Source: Oscillospiraceae bacterium (lineage in GTDB: Bacteria > Bacillota > Clostridia > Oscillospirales > Oscillospiraceae). Taken from it: 44,311 nucleotides of DNA. The DNA lies in contig SVLI01000012.1 of NCBI GenBank assembly GCA_015068035.1, positions 1-44,311 of the forward strand. The letters run 5' to 3'. The notes below the pieces were generated by a model that did no database searches, was not told the DNA's origin, and saw only the letters and a list, made by a program, of their open reading frames with translations. Position 1 is the stretch's first letter, and each line of letters begins with the position of its first letter. A program made the translations under genes and the position numbers. Positions 8,412-16,599 of the stretch are shown here, in pieces.

Positions 8412-9442
8412 GGCGCACCACCCTCTTTCTTTGCCGCTGCGGATCCGGCTTTTTCCGCTCTTCTCTGCGCGCGGGACACGCCGAAGCGGCGCGGCAGCGT
8501 GGTCTTGTCAATCAGCCAGACGCAGAGGTTCATAATCAGTATGGCGTAGCTCACGCCCTCGGAATAGGACCCGAAATAGCGGATGAACACCGTCAGCAGT
8601 CCGCAGCCGATGCCGAAGATATACTGTCCTTTCTTTGTAACAGGGCTGGTGCTGTAGTCCGTCGCCATAAAGATCGCACCGAGCATCAATCCTCCGCCGC
8701 ACAGGTGGCAGAGCATCCACTGCAGGCGGTCACAGTCCCCTTTGGGGAACACGAAGGTCAGCACCGCCACCGTGAGCAGATAGCTCAGCGGGATGCGCAA
8801 AGAAATCACCCGGCGCACGAGAAGATAGATGCCGCCGAGCAGCAGCGCCACGACGCTCACCTCCCCGAGTGAGCCGCCCGTGTGGCCGAGGAACATATCC
8901 AGAACGCTGCTTTCCGGAAGCTGGCCAAGGTGCAGGTTCGCCATGGGCGTGGCACCCGTCACGGCATCCACCGCGCGAAGATTCAAAATGCTGTTGTAGC
9001 TCAGCGGCACCATCCATGTGGTCATGGCCACCGGCCAGGAAAACAGGAAGGCACGCGCCGCAAGCGCGGGGTTGAGAAAATTCTTCCCGATGCCGCCATA
9101 GAGCTGCTTGACGATCACAATCGCGAAGAAAGCGCCGACAACAGGCAGCCACCAGGGGGCGTTGGCCGGGAGGCAGAATGCCAGCAGTATGCCGGTGACG
9201 GCAGCAGAGAGATCTCCAATGGAGCTGCTTTTCTTCATCAGCTTCCGATATGCCCACTCAAAGAACACAGCGGACACAACGGAGATCGCCACGATCATCA
9301 GCGCGCGCAGCCCAAACAGATAGACGGAAACGCAAAGCGCGGGCAGCAGCGCGATGATCACATCGAGCATGATGCTTGTTGTGTTATCCCCGGAACGGAT
9401 GTGCGGCGAGGAGGACACGGTGAGATGCTTATTTTCATTCAT
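8408..9442 (-). CDS. rnfD: Rnf complex subunit D
   Basis: Polytopic membrane subunit, homologous to NqrB, with about nine or ten helices in 344 residues. It carries a second covalent FMN on the threonine of VTGATPMANL (about residues 160-169). Conserved surroundings include FLNPALAARAFLFSWP. RnfD is generally held to form part of the ion path (Na+ or H+). The C-terminal tail is Ala/Lys-rich. It overlaps rnfC by 8 bases and rnfG by 4. Confidence 0.96.
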   Translation of the reverse strand: MNENKHLTVSSSPHIRSGDNTTSIMLDVIIALLPALCVSVYLFGLRALMIVAISVVSAVFFEWAYRKLMKKSSSIGDLSAAVTGILLAFCLPANAPWWLPVVGAFFAIVIVKQLYGGIGKNFLNPALAARAFLFSWPVAMTTWMVPLSYNSILNLRAVDAVTGATPMANLHLGQLPESSVLDMFLGHTGGSLGEVSVVALLLGGIYLLVRRVISLRIPLSYLLTVAVLTFVFPKGDCDRLQWMLCHLCGGGLMLGAIFMATDYSTSPVTKKGQYIFGIGCGLLTVFIRYFGSYSEGVSYAILIMNLCVWLIDKTTLPRRFGVSRAQRRAEKAGSAAAKKEGGAP

Positions 9443-10835
9443 TTTTCCCCGCCTCCTTTCCTGCAGCGGCCTCAGATGCTTCCGACTGCATCTTTGCTTC
9501 CTCAGCGCGCGCCTTGTCTTCGGCGGCCTTTGCCCGCAGCTTCGCCTTTCCGGTCCGGAAGGCGTGTGTCAGATGCAGTCTGCCGGGGCAGGCGTAGGTG
9601 CAGGCGCCGCATTCGATGCAATCTGTGATGCGGTATTTTTCCATCATCGCGTAATCGCTCCTGCGCTCATACATATACATGTACAGGGGCAGCAGCCGCA
9701 TCGGGCAAACCTCTGTGCAGCGGCCGCAGCGGATACAGGTCGGATCCTCGACCGTCTGATCCTCATCCTCGCAAAACGCCAGCAGCGCATTTGTGGCTTT
9801 CAGCGTGCCGACGGAGAGATCGAACATGGCGTTGCCCATCATCGGGCCGCCCATCAGCACCTTTTTCGGCGGTTTCTTAAATCCGCCCGCAAGCGAGAAC
9901 GCATGTTCCAGCGGCGTACCGATGCGGACGATGAGATTCATCGGTCTTTGCACGGCGCTGCCCGCAACGGTCACAACACGCTCCACCGCAGGATAATTCT
10001 CATACACCGCGCGGTGGACACAGTAGGCTGTGAAAACGTTGAACACGGCACAGCCAACATCCGCCGGCAGGCCGCCGGGCGGCACTTCCCTGCCCGTAAC
10101 GGTCTGGATGAGCTGCTTTTCCGCCCCCTGCGGATAGCGGCAGCGCATCGGAATAATCGTGATGCCCATTTTCTCCGGCTTTTTGCTGCGCAGCAGCGCG
10201 ATGGCGTCCGCCTTGTTTGTTTCAATGCCGACGCTCGCTTTCTCCACGCCGCAGGCGCGCATGAGCAGCTGGATGCCGGAGAGCACTTCATCCGGATGCT
10301 CCAGCATTGTGCGATGATCGCTGGTGATATAGGGCTCGCATTCCGCGCCGTTGATTACAAGCGTGTTCACCTTGCCCTTCCCGCTCATGATTTTGAAAGC
10401 AGTCGGGAATGTCGCGCCGCCCATGCCGACCAAGCCGCATTCCCGGATAATCGCCGTGATCTCCTCCCCGGAGAGTGCCGCCACTTCCGCCTCGCTTCGC
10501 GGCAGGATCGTCTCGCAGAGCGTATCCTGCCCGTCATTTTCGATCACGACGGAGTTGACCTTCGTTCCGTTTGCGTGCAGGCGCGGCTCGACGGCCACGA
10601 CTTTACCGGAAACAGACGCATGCACAGGTGCCGCAATGGGCGCATCCGTATCGCCGATTTTCTGCCCGAGCTTCACATAGTCGCCAACGGCCACCGTCGG
10701 CTGACAGGGCGTGCCGATGTGCAGGGACATGGGGATCACAACCTGCGCTGGGGGCGCCGAGGGCGTCGAGGGGCAGGCGTTTGTCGGATTTTTGTTTTCA
10801 TTCGGATGAACCCCGCCAAAGAATTTGAAGGCCAT
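9435..10835 (-). CDS. rnfC: Rnf complex subunit C, NADH-site subunit
   Basis: Peripheral subunit that reduces NAD+ (or oxidises NADH). Start chosen at MAFKFFGGVHP because GAGG lies 8 bases before it; the ATG two codons upstream is too close. The protein is 466 residues. Order: N-terminal barrel-sandwich region, NADH/FMN-binding Rossmann-like domain with GLVGMGGATFPTAFK (about 150-164) and NGAECEPYI, SLBB-type region, then two 4Fe-4S motifs CIRCGRCTEVCP and CIECGACTYACP near 360-410, and an Ala/Glu/Lys-rich tail. First gene of the rnf operon. Confidence 0.96.
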   Translation of the reverse strand: MAFKFFGGVHPNENKNPTNACPSTPSAPPAQVVIPMSLHIGTPCQPTVAVGDYVKLGQKIGDTDAPIAAPVHASVSGKVVAVEPRLHANGTKVNSVVIENDGQDTLCETILPRSEAEVAALSGEEITAIIRECGLVGMGGATFPTAFKIMSGKGKVNTLVINGAECEPYITSDHRTMLEHPDEVLSGIQLLMRACGVEKASVGIETNKADAIALLRSKKPEKMGITIIPMRCRYPQGAEKQLIQTVTGREVPPGGLPADVGCAVFNVFTAYCVHRAVYENYPAVERVVTVAGSAVQRPMNLIVRIGTPLEHAFSLAGGFKKPPKKVLMGGPMMGNAMFDLSVGTLKATNALLAFCEDEDQTVEDPTCIRCGRCTEVCPMRLLPLYMYMYERRSDYAMMEKYRITDCIECGACTYACPGRLHLTHAFRTGKAKLRAKAAEDKARAEEAKMQSEASEAAAGKEAGKNE

Positions 10836-10861
10836 CTCCATCACCTCTTTATCGCAGACAC

Positions 10862-10897
10862 GTTCCCATCGGGAACATTGGGCGCAACCTTGCGCCC
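10862..10897 (-). promoter_or_regulatory. Two tandem hairpins in the rnf leader
   Basis: The minus-strand leader holds GGGCGCAA/TTGCGCCC with a 2-bp centre (10880-10897), then GTTCCC/GGGAAC with a 3-nt loop (10862-10876), placed just before the Shine-Dalgarno of rnfC. Neither is followed by a U tract on this strand, so they are not simple terminators. Roles such as mRNA stability, a protein site or a riboregulator are conjecture. Confidence 0.5.
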
Positions 10898-10919
10898 TTT
10901 TCAATCAATGTAACAATTT

Positions 10920-10948
10920 ATTATAACACCGCTACAGCGCTTCGTCTA
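10920..10948 (-). promoter_or_regulatory. Promoter of rnfCDGEAB
   Basis: TAGACG (minus strand of 10943-10948), 17-bp spacer, TATAAT (minus strand of 10920-10925). The -10 is consensus and the -35 matches at four of six positions. Confidence 0.7.
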
Positions 10949-11019
10949 TATTTTTTCACAGGACGCGCAGGGCAAAACGCGGAAAAACAGTGCCCCGCTT
11001 TCTGCCCGCTTGCATGAAA

Positions 11020-11055
11020 AAGAAAAAACCCACCCCGAACTACGTCGGGATGGGT
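11020..11055 (-). terminator. Terminator of rpmB
   Basis: ACCCACCCCGA / TCGGGATGGGT (11028-11038 and 11045-11055, one mismatch) with a minus-strand T-rich run beyond, 22 bases after the rpmB stop. Confidence 0.88.
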
Positions 11056-11077
11056 GTTTTCTCCTTTAAGCCGAAGC

Positions 11078-11266
11078 TTACACGGCACGGGTAACCTTAT
11101 TGCTGCGCATGCATCTGGTGCACACATAGACGTGCTTGGGGGTTCCGTTCACCACGGCCTTGACACGCTTTACGTTGGGCTTCCACGTGCGGTTGGAACG
11201 TCTGTGGGAGTGGCTGACCTGAATACCGAAAGTCACGCCCTTGCCGCAAAACTCGCACTTTGCCAT
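11078..11266 (-). CDS. rpmB: 50S ribosomal protein L28, zinc-binding type
   Basis: Large-subunit protein L28 of 62 residues. The start MAKCEFCGKG follows AAGGAGG at 8 bases; longer open frame upstream is not used. It keeps both cysteine pairs, CEFC (4-7) and CTRC (about 49-52), so it is the zinc-ribbon (C+) form. Core motif GIQVSHSHRRSNRTWKPN is typical. Monocistronic with its own promoter and terminator. Zinc-free duplicates exist in some bacteria; none is in this window. Confidence 0.97.
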   Translation of the reverse strand: MAKCEFCGKGVTFGIQVSHSHRRSNRTWKPNVKRVKAVVNGTPKHVYVCTRCMRSNKVTRAV

Positions 11267-11321
11267 CTGCTGCACCTCCTTGCAAATCGAATTTACATAT
11301 TTTTGCTTATCAAGCTTACCT

Positions 11322-11350
11322 ATCATAGCAGAACGCAAAACAAAATGCAA
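11322..11350 (-). promoter_or_regulatory. Promoter of rpmB
   Basis: TTGCAT (minus strand of 11345-11350), 17-bp spacer, TATGAT (minus strand of 11322-11327), about 56 bases before the start codon. Confidence 0.7.
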
Positions 11351-11418
11351 GAAAAATTTTCGTCTTTTTTTGTTTTTTTCATTTTTCATGCATTGCGCGG
11401 TATTTTCCGCTCCTGCAC

Positions 11419-11447
11419 TTGCCAAAAATCAGAAAAGCGGTTAAAAT
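11419..11447 (+). promoter_or_regulatory. Promoter of hprK-murB-rapZ-whiA
   Basis: TTGCCA (11419-11424), 17-bp spacer, TAAAAT (11442-11447). It is divergent from the rpmB promoter and gives a leader of about 105 bases that includes a small GC hairpin near 11469-11488. Confidence 0.7.
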
Positions 11448-11559
11448 ATATGTGTTCCCCCTACCCTGTCGCCGTTATTTTGCGGCGCGGCAGCATAGAA
11501 TACCAGCGGATGCCTCGTCTTCTCTTTTCAGGCGGCGCTCCGCAATGGGAGGCACACCT

Positions 11560-12498
11560 ATGGACAAAGAATATCCCGTTAAGCTCCATGCGCTTGCACA
11601 GGAGCTGGAGCTGACGGTTGTGAACCGTCCCGAAAATTATGACAACACGCTCATTCACGTCACGGCAGTCAACCGTCCCGGTTTGCAGCTTGCCGGATAT
11701 TATGACTATTTTGACCCGCGCCGGCTGCAGATCATGGGCATCGTGGAAACCACCTATCTGATCTCGCTGCCGCAGGAGGAACGCATCAAGCGGCAGGAAG
11801 CCTTTCTCTCCCGCCGCCCCGTTGCTGTTGTCTTCTGCCACGGCATCGCGCCGCTGCGTGAATTCCTGCTGCTGGCAGAGGAATACGGCGTTCCGGTTCT
11901 GACCTCGGACGAGGACACTTCGGAAACGATGTCCAAGGCCATTGACTTTCTTATGCGGGAGCTTGCTCCGCGCATCACGCGCCACGGTGTGCTTGTTGAA
12001 GTCCACGGCGAGGGCCTGTTCATCATCGGAGACAGCGGCATCGGCAAGAGCGAAACGGCGCTTGAGCTCATCAAGCGCGGACACCGGCTCATTGCGGATG
12101 ACGCGGTGGAAATCCGGCGTGTCGATCATAACGTTCTCCTCGGCGAAGCGCCCGAACTCATTCGTTATTACATGGAGCTGCGCGGCATCGGCGTGATCGA
12201 CGTGCGGCAGATCTTCGGCGTCGGCGCCGTGAAACCCAGCAACACCATCAACCTTGTCGTCAAGCTTGAGCTTTGGAACAAAGACAAGACTTATGACCGG
12301 CTCGGCATTTTTGAGGAATACACGGACATACTCGGCGTCAAAGTTCCCATGACCACCATCCCCGTCCATCCCGGACGAAACCTCGCTGTAATCATGGAAA
12401 TTGCCGCCATGAATCACAGACAGAAGCGTATGGGCTACAACGCCGCGGTTCAACTCTCCGAAATGCACGACCGCATGATTGAACGCGGCGGCTTCTGA
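11560..12498 (+). CDS. hprK: HPr kinase/phosphorylase
   Basis: Bifunctional sensor enzyme that phosphorylates Ser46 of HPr (or removes the phosphate) and so sets carbon catabolite control. The product is 312 residues; the ATG at 11560 has GGGAGG 7 bases upstream and fits the family N-terminus, although the frame is open earlier. N-terminal domain about 1-130, then the P-loop GDSGIGKSE (about 153-161), HRLIADDAVEI, and the family signature LRGIGVIDVRQIFG. First gene of a four-gene plus-strand unit. The gene for HPr or Crh is not here. Confidence 0.97.
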   Translation: MDKEYPVKLHALAQELELTVVNRPENYDNTLIHVTAVNRPGLQLAGYYDYFDPRRLQIMGIVETTYLISLPQEERIKRQEAFLSRRPVAVVFCHGIAPLREFLLLAEEYGVPVLTSDEDTSETMSKAIDFLMRELAPRITRHGVLVEVHGEGLFIIGDSGIGKSETALELIKRGHRLIADDAVEIRRVDHNVLLGEAPELIRYYMELRGIGVIDVRQIFGVGAVKPSNTINLVVKLELWNKDKTYDRLGIFEEYTDILGVKVPMTTIPVHPGRNLAVIMEIAAMNHRQKRMGYNAAVQLSEMHDRMIERGGF

Positions 12499-12538
12499 GG
12501 ATTTTCCTGCCGATTGGGTCGGCAAGGAAGGAGCAAAT

Positions 12539-13441
12539 ATGGATAACCGACTTTCTGCGCTTCTGCGCGCCTGCCCTGACCTTCAATTCATCGAAAACGA
12601 AGCGCTCAGCCGACATTGCTCGTTCCGCATTGGCGGCCCTTGCGCGGCGCTTGTAACGCCTGCTTCGGTGCAGGAGCTTTGCTGCGTCCTGCAGACGCTG
12701 CGCGACATGGGCGAGGAGCCGTTGCTCCTCGGCAACGGCACCAATCTGCTTGTGACGGATCAGGCGCTTGACCGCATCGTCGTCAGAACGGAATCGCTCA
12801 ATGCCATCACGCGCTGCGGCGAAACCGGAATATATGCACAAGCGGGCGTTCCCCTTTCCCGTCTTGCGCTTTTTGCCGCGGAACACTGCCTGACCGGGCT
12901 GGAATTTGCCCACGGCATACCCGGCACGCTTGGCGGTGCAGCCGTCATGAACGCCGGAGCATACGGCGGCGAAATGAAAGACGTAATCGTTGAAACGGAC
13001 TGCGTGGACGAAAACGGTGCGCTTTTGACCATTCGCGGCGAAGCGCAGGCCTTTTCTTACCGTCACAGCATTTTTTCCGATAAGAACCTGATTGTTCTCG
13101 GCTGTCGGCTGGAACTTCAGCCCGGTGACGAAAGCGCCATTCGCGCACGGATGGCAGAGCTCGCTGAAAAACGCCGCACAAGCCAGCCGCTTGATAAGCC
13201 CTCCGCGGGCAGCACCTTCAAACGGCCCGAAAAGGGCTACGCAGCTGCGCTGATTGACGAAGCGGGGCTCAAGGGCTACCGCGTCGGCGATGCAGCCGTG
13301 AGCGAAAAGCACGCGGGCTTCGTGGTCAATTTGGGAAACGCCACGTTTGCAGACGTGCTTGCCGTCATGGAACACGTGCAGGAGACAGTGCACGCACGAA
13401 ACGGCATTCAACTCATGCCGGAAGTGCGGATTATACAATAG
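12539..13441 (+). CDS. murB: UDP-N-acetylenolpyruvoylglucosamine reductase
   Basis: FAD/NADPH enzyme making UDP-N-acetylmuramate for peptidoglycan. The 300-residue protein starts MDNRLSALLR after AAGGAAGGAG. Motifs in order: HCSFRIGGPC (about 25), LGNGTNLLV, GIPGTLGGAAVMNAGAYGGE (FAD and substrate region), SYRHSIF, KPSAGSTFKRP containing the proton-donor serine, and LIDEAGLKGYRVGDAAVSEKHAGF. This length and layout fit the Gram-positive MurB type. It lies 40 bases after hprK. Confidence 0.97.
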   Translation: MDNRLSALLRACPDLQFIENEALSRHCSFRIGGPCAALVTPASVQELCCVLQTLRDMGEEPLLLGNGTNLLVTDQALDRIVVRTESLNAITRCGETGIYAQAGVPLSRLALFAAEHCLTGLEFAHGIPGTLGGAAVMNAGAYGGEMKDVIVETDCVDENGALLTIRGEAQAFSYRHSIFSDKNLIVLGCRLELQPGDESAIRARMAELAEKRRTSQPLDKPSAGSTFKRPEKGYAAALIDEAGLKGYRVGDAAVSEKHAGFVVNLGNATFADVLAVMEHVQETVHARNGIQLMPEVRIIQ

Positions 13442-13460
13442 GACGCAGGGGGGTAAACAG

Positions 13461-14321
13461 ATGGAATTTTTGATCATATCCGGACTTTCGGGCGCAGGAA
13501 AGTCCCGCACAATGGACATTCTGGAGGATCTGGATTTCTATTGCGTGGACAACATGCCTGTTGCGCTGCTTTCCAAATTTGCAGAGCTTTGTCTGGCCAC
13601 GCGCGGGCGTTATGAGCGCGTGGCACTTGCAACGGACATCCGTGAGCTGGGCAGCCCTGATGAGCTGTGGCAGGCTTTGGACGGTCTGCATGCGCTCAAC
13701 TGCGAATATAAGATCCTGTTCCTGGAGGCGGACACTCCCACGATCATCAAGCGCTACAAGGAAACACGCCGCAAGCATCCCCTGGCGCCCTCCGGCGGCA
13801 GCATTGAAGACGCTGTGCTGCGCGAGATCTCCATCATGGAGGGCATGCGCAGCCGCGCTGACTATATTCTCAACACGACCAACATGACCGTCGGCATGCT
13901 GCACGCAAACATTTACAAACTCTTTGTCGGCGAGAAGGCCGGGCAGAGCCTTTCCGTCAACATCATCTCTTTCGGCTTCAAATACGGCATTCCGATTGAA
14001 TCCGACCTTTTGTTTGACGTACGTTTTCTGCCGAATCCTTACTATCTTGCGGAGCTGCGGGAGAAAAACGGTACATCTGCCGAAGTCTCCGACTTCGTGT
14101 TCAGTCAGGACAGTTCGCGCGAGTTTATGCAGCGTTTGACCGACATGATCGACTATCTCCTGCCCCAGTACATTGAAGAAGGCAAGGCCACGCTGACCAT
14201 CGGCATCGGCTGCACGGGCGGACGCCACCGCAGCGTCGCCATCACGGAGGCACTTGCAGATCATATCGAGGCCGCAGGCTACACCGTCCGGCGCATCCAC
14301 CGCGATGTGGCGAAGGGCTGA
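13461..14321 (+). CDS. rapZ: RapZ/YvcJ-family nucleotide-binding protein
   Basis: P-loop protein that binds ATP/GTP; E. coli RapZ guides small-RNA decay to control glucosamine synthesis, while the role of the Gram-positive homologue YvcJ is less defined. The product has 286 residues; the start is at MEFLIISGLSGAGKS with GGGGGG upstream, and the longer open frame is ignored. Walker A is GLSGAGKS (8-15), then LEDLDFYCVDNMP, FLEADTPTIIKRYKETRRKHPL, SFGFKYGIPIESDLLFDVRFLPNPYY (central domain), and the C-terminal IGCTGGRHRSVAI motif. Nineteen bases after murB. Confidence 0.95.
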   Translation: MEFLIISGLSGAGKSRTMDILEDLDFYCVDNMPVALLSKFAELCLATRGRYERVALATDIRELGSPDELWQALDGLHALNCEYKILFLEADTPTIIKRYKETRRKHPLAPSGGSIEDAVLREISIMEGMRSRADYILNTTNMTVGMLHANIYKLFVGEKAGQSLSVNIISFGFKYGIPIESDLLFDVRFLPNPYYLAELREKNGTSAEVSDFVFSQDSSREFMQRLTDMIDYLLPQYIEEGKATLTIGIGCTGGRHRSVAITEALADHIEAAGYTVRRIHRDVAKG

Positions 14322-14404
14322 GCGCGCAGCGCATCTGCTTTTTGATTCGGCATCAGAGAATGTAAAAGAAATGCAAAAGAGAGAACACCCCGGGAGGTGA
14401 AAAG

Positions 14405-15313
14405 ATGTCTTTTTCCGCAGATGTAAAAGCCGAGCTTTGCCGCGTGCCGCTCACCAAGAGCTGCTGTGCGCTGGCGGAAGCCTATGGCGTGCTGCTCTTC
14501 TGCGCAAGCTTTACAGCGCGTGAGCTTCGCATCATCACCGGCAGCAAAGAATTTGCCGAACGTCTTCCCCGCCTTTTCCGCAAGGCCTTTTCCATCAGTT
14601 TTGACCGCGTGGAAGATAACTCCTCCGGCAGCAAGCGCAGCTTTCTCATCACAGATACGCAGAAAATTGCAGACATTTTCTCCTGTTTTGGCTATGATGC
14701 GGGTTCTTCTCTGGCCCATCATGTGAATCTGGGCATACTAAGCGAGGAATGCTGCCGCATTTCTTTCATCCGCGGCGCTTTTCTCGCCGGCGGCAGCGTG
14801 ACGGATCCGGAGAAACGCTACCACCTGGAGTTTGCAACCGGACATCTGCAGGTCAGCCGCGAAACCTTTTCCGTTTTCCTCGAGCTCGGCTTTCAGCCGA
14901 AGGAGGTCGTGCGCAGCGGCAACTATATCAACTACTTCAAGCAGTCCGAAGTTATGGAGGATCTGCTTACAACGCTCGGCGCACCGGTCTCTGCCATGGC
15001 AATCATGGCCGCAAAGGTGGAGAAGGACATGCGCAACGACATCAACCGCAAGGTCAACTGTGACAGCGCAAACGCCGATAAAATCGTTTCTGCCGCACAG
15101 GGACAGCTGGACGCCATCCGCCGCATTGAGCGCGTACAGGGCTTGCAGGATCTTCCGGAGAAGCTCTATGAAACGGCGCTGCTGCGTGTAGCGAATCCCG
15201 AGGCCAGCCTATCCGACCTTGCCATGCTCTCTGACCCGCCGGTCACAAAATCCTGTCTCGGCCATCGGCTGCGCAAGCTTGTCGAGATCGCTTCGGCAAT
15301 GCCTGACAACTGA
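14405..15313 (+). CDS. whiA: DNA-binding protein WhiA
   Basis: WhiA couples a degenerate LAGLIDADG homing-endonuclease-like fold to a C-terminal helix-turn-helix; in Bacillus it influences division and chromosome segregation and in Streptomyces sporulation. The 302-residue product starts MSFSADVKAELCRVPL after GGGAGGTGA. Features: CCRISFIRGAFLAGGSVTDPEKRYHLEF (about 116-143) and C-terminal LSDLAMLSDPPVTKSCLGHRLRKL, the HTH. It follows rapZ after an 83-base gap; yvcK, normally between them, is absent. No terminator was seen after it, so rubrerythrin may be cotranscribed. Confidence 0.96.
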   Translation: MSFSADVKAELCRVPLTKSCCALAEAYGVLLFCASFTARELRIITGSKEFAERLPRLFRKAFSISFDRVEDNSSGSKRSFLITDTQKIADIFSCFGYDAGSSLAHHVNLGILSEECCRISFIRGAFLAGGSVTDPEKRYHLEFATGHLQVSRETFSVFLELGFQPKEVVRSGNYINYFKQSEVMEDLLTTLGAPVSAMAIMAAKVEKDMRNDINRKVNCDSANADKIVSAAQGQLDAIRRIERVQGLQDLPEKLYETALLRVANPEASLSDLAMLSDPPVTKSCLGHRLRKLVEIASAMPDN

Positions 15314-15360
15314 TGTTTTAACAATTTCAATAAACAATCTTTACACAGGAGGCAAACAAC

Positions 15361-15900
15361 ATGAAAGAACTCAAAGGCAGCAAGACCTACGAAAACCTCG
15401 CATATGCTTTCGCGGGTGAATCACAGGCTCGCAACAAGTACACCTTCTTTGCCAGCGCCGCAAAGAAAGAGGGTTACGAGCAGATCGCAGAAATTTTCAC
15501 CAAGACTGCGGACAACGAGAAAGAGCACGCCAAGATGTGGTACAAGCTGCTCATGGACGGTGTCGGCAACACCGAAACCAACCTTGAGCTCGCCGCGGAC
15601 GGCGAAAACGAGGAATGGACAGAGATGTACCGTGTCTTCGCCGAGGTCGCGGAGGAGGAAGGCTTCACGGACATCGCCCGGAGCTTCCGCATGGTCGCCG
15701 CCATCGAGAAGGAGCACGAAGAGCGTTTCCGCGCGCTGCTGAAGAACCTGAAGGAAGACCTCGTCTTCAAGCGCGGCGAGACCATGGTTTGGGTCTGCCG
15801 CAACTGCGGCCACGTTCATGTCGGCACCGAAGCGCCCGAGATCTGCCCCGTCTGTGTGCATCCGAAGGCCTATTTCGAGCTGAAGGCCGAAAATTATTAA
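15361..15900 (+). CDS. Rubrerythrin
   Basis: Non-heme iron peroxidase of anaerobes that reduces hydrogen peroxide. The 179-residue protein has the N-terminal ferritin-like diiron domain with the ExxH-type ligands ([11 protein letters not shown] at about 18-28, [11 protein letters not shown] at about 51-61, [19 protein letters not shown]) and a C-terminal rubredoxin-like domain with [10 protein letters not shown] and [13 protein letters not shown]. Strong AGGAGG upstream. It sits 47 bases after whiA and before a strong terminator. No PerR box could be recognised in the short gap. Confidence 0.95.
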   Translation: MKELKGSKTYENLAYAFAGESQARNKYTFFASAAKKEGYEQIAEIFTKTADNEKEHAKMWYKLLMDGVGNTETNLELAADGENEEWTEMYRVFAEVAEEEGFTDIARSFRMVAAIEKEHEERFRALLKNLKEDLVFKRGETMVWVCRNCGHVHVGTEAPEICPVCVHPKAYFELKAENY

Positions 15901-15915
15901 GCACCATTTTGAATC

Positions 15916-15953
15916 AAAAGACGCTTGCCCCTTTTCGGGCAAGCGTCTTTTTT
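15916..15953 (+). terminator. Terminator after rubrerythrin
   Basis: AAAAGACGCTTGCCC / GGGCAAGCGTCTTTTTT with a 6-nt loop, 16 bases past the stop codon. It likely ends the whole hprK-to-rubrerythrin unit. Confidence 0.93.
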
Positions 15954-16089
15954 CATTTCAAAAAAGAGCGCATCTCAAGGTATACGCATTTTTACAGGCA
16001 TTCTTTTTCTGCCAAATGCCACATTTTCATAATTTCCTCCCGCGCGGCACATACTATGCGCGAACATCAATTTTGGAGGAATAAGATCC

Positions 16090-16515
16090 ATGAAAAAAAC
16101 AACTGCATGCGTTGTTGTTGCGCTGCTGCTGAGCCTGACCTTTGTCCTCACCGGCTGCGCAGGAATCACCGACACCAAGCCCACACCCTCGCCCTCCGTT
16201 GCGCCAAGCACAGAGCCTTCCCTGCTCCCGGAAATCGAGGACGAAATGATGCCCGAGGTGGAAGACGGCGTTGTGAAAGACGAGGACGGCATCATCTCCG
16301 ATGACGACACCGGCAACAACGTCAACGGCGAAACGGGAAGCGACATCATCGACAATCCGACCGGCAGCAATGCTGACGCCGGCACAAACGCCAATACCGG
16401 CGCAAACGGAAACACGGAATCCGGCACGAATAAAAATGCAGATTCCGGCATGGGCGGAAACACCGACAAAAACAGCAAGTCCATCACCGGCACGACCACG
16501 CCGAACCTTCACTAA
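16090..16515 (+). CDS. Small lipoprotein with low-complexity Asn/Gly/Thr/Asp tail
   Basis: A 141-residue secreted lipoprotein. The signal peptide MKKTTACVVVALLLSLTFVLTGC ends in lipobox LTGC with the lipidated Cys at 23. Then follow a Pro/Ser spacer (about 28-46), an acidic stretch (about 46-75) and a repetitive Asn/Gly/Thr/Ala-rich region to the end. No domain is recognisable; it may be a flexible surface tether. GGAGG precedes the ATG by 10 bases. It stands alone between two terminators. Confidence 0.75.
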   Translation: MKKTTACVVVALLLSLTFVLTGCAGITDTKPTPSPSVAPSTEPSLLPEIEDEMMPEVEDGVVKDEDGIISDDDTGNNVNGETGSDIIDNPTGSNADAGTNANTGANGNTESGTNKNADSGMGGNTDKNSKSITGTTTPNLH

Positions 16516-16541
16516 AGCGGGCAATTCATGCCATACCAAGC

Positions 16542-16578
16542 AAAAAGGGGCATCAGCGAAATCGCTGACGCCCCTTTT
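16542..16578. terminator. Bidirectional terminator, lipoprotein / nucleotidyltransferase
   Basis: AAAAAGGGGCATCAGCGA with its near-perfect complement TCGCTGACGCCCCTTTTG (one mismatch), flanked by A and T runs. It lies between two convergent genes and serves both. Confidence 0.88.
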
Positions 16579-16599
16579 GTGCATAACTATGCCCGCCGT

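Noticed and set aside
11419..11559. Upstream extension of hprK
   Set aside because: It would put the start codon inside the promoter; the ATG at 11560 has GGGAGG and the normal N-terminus.
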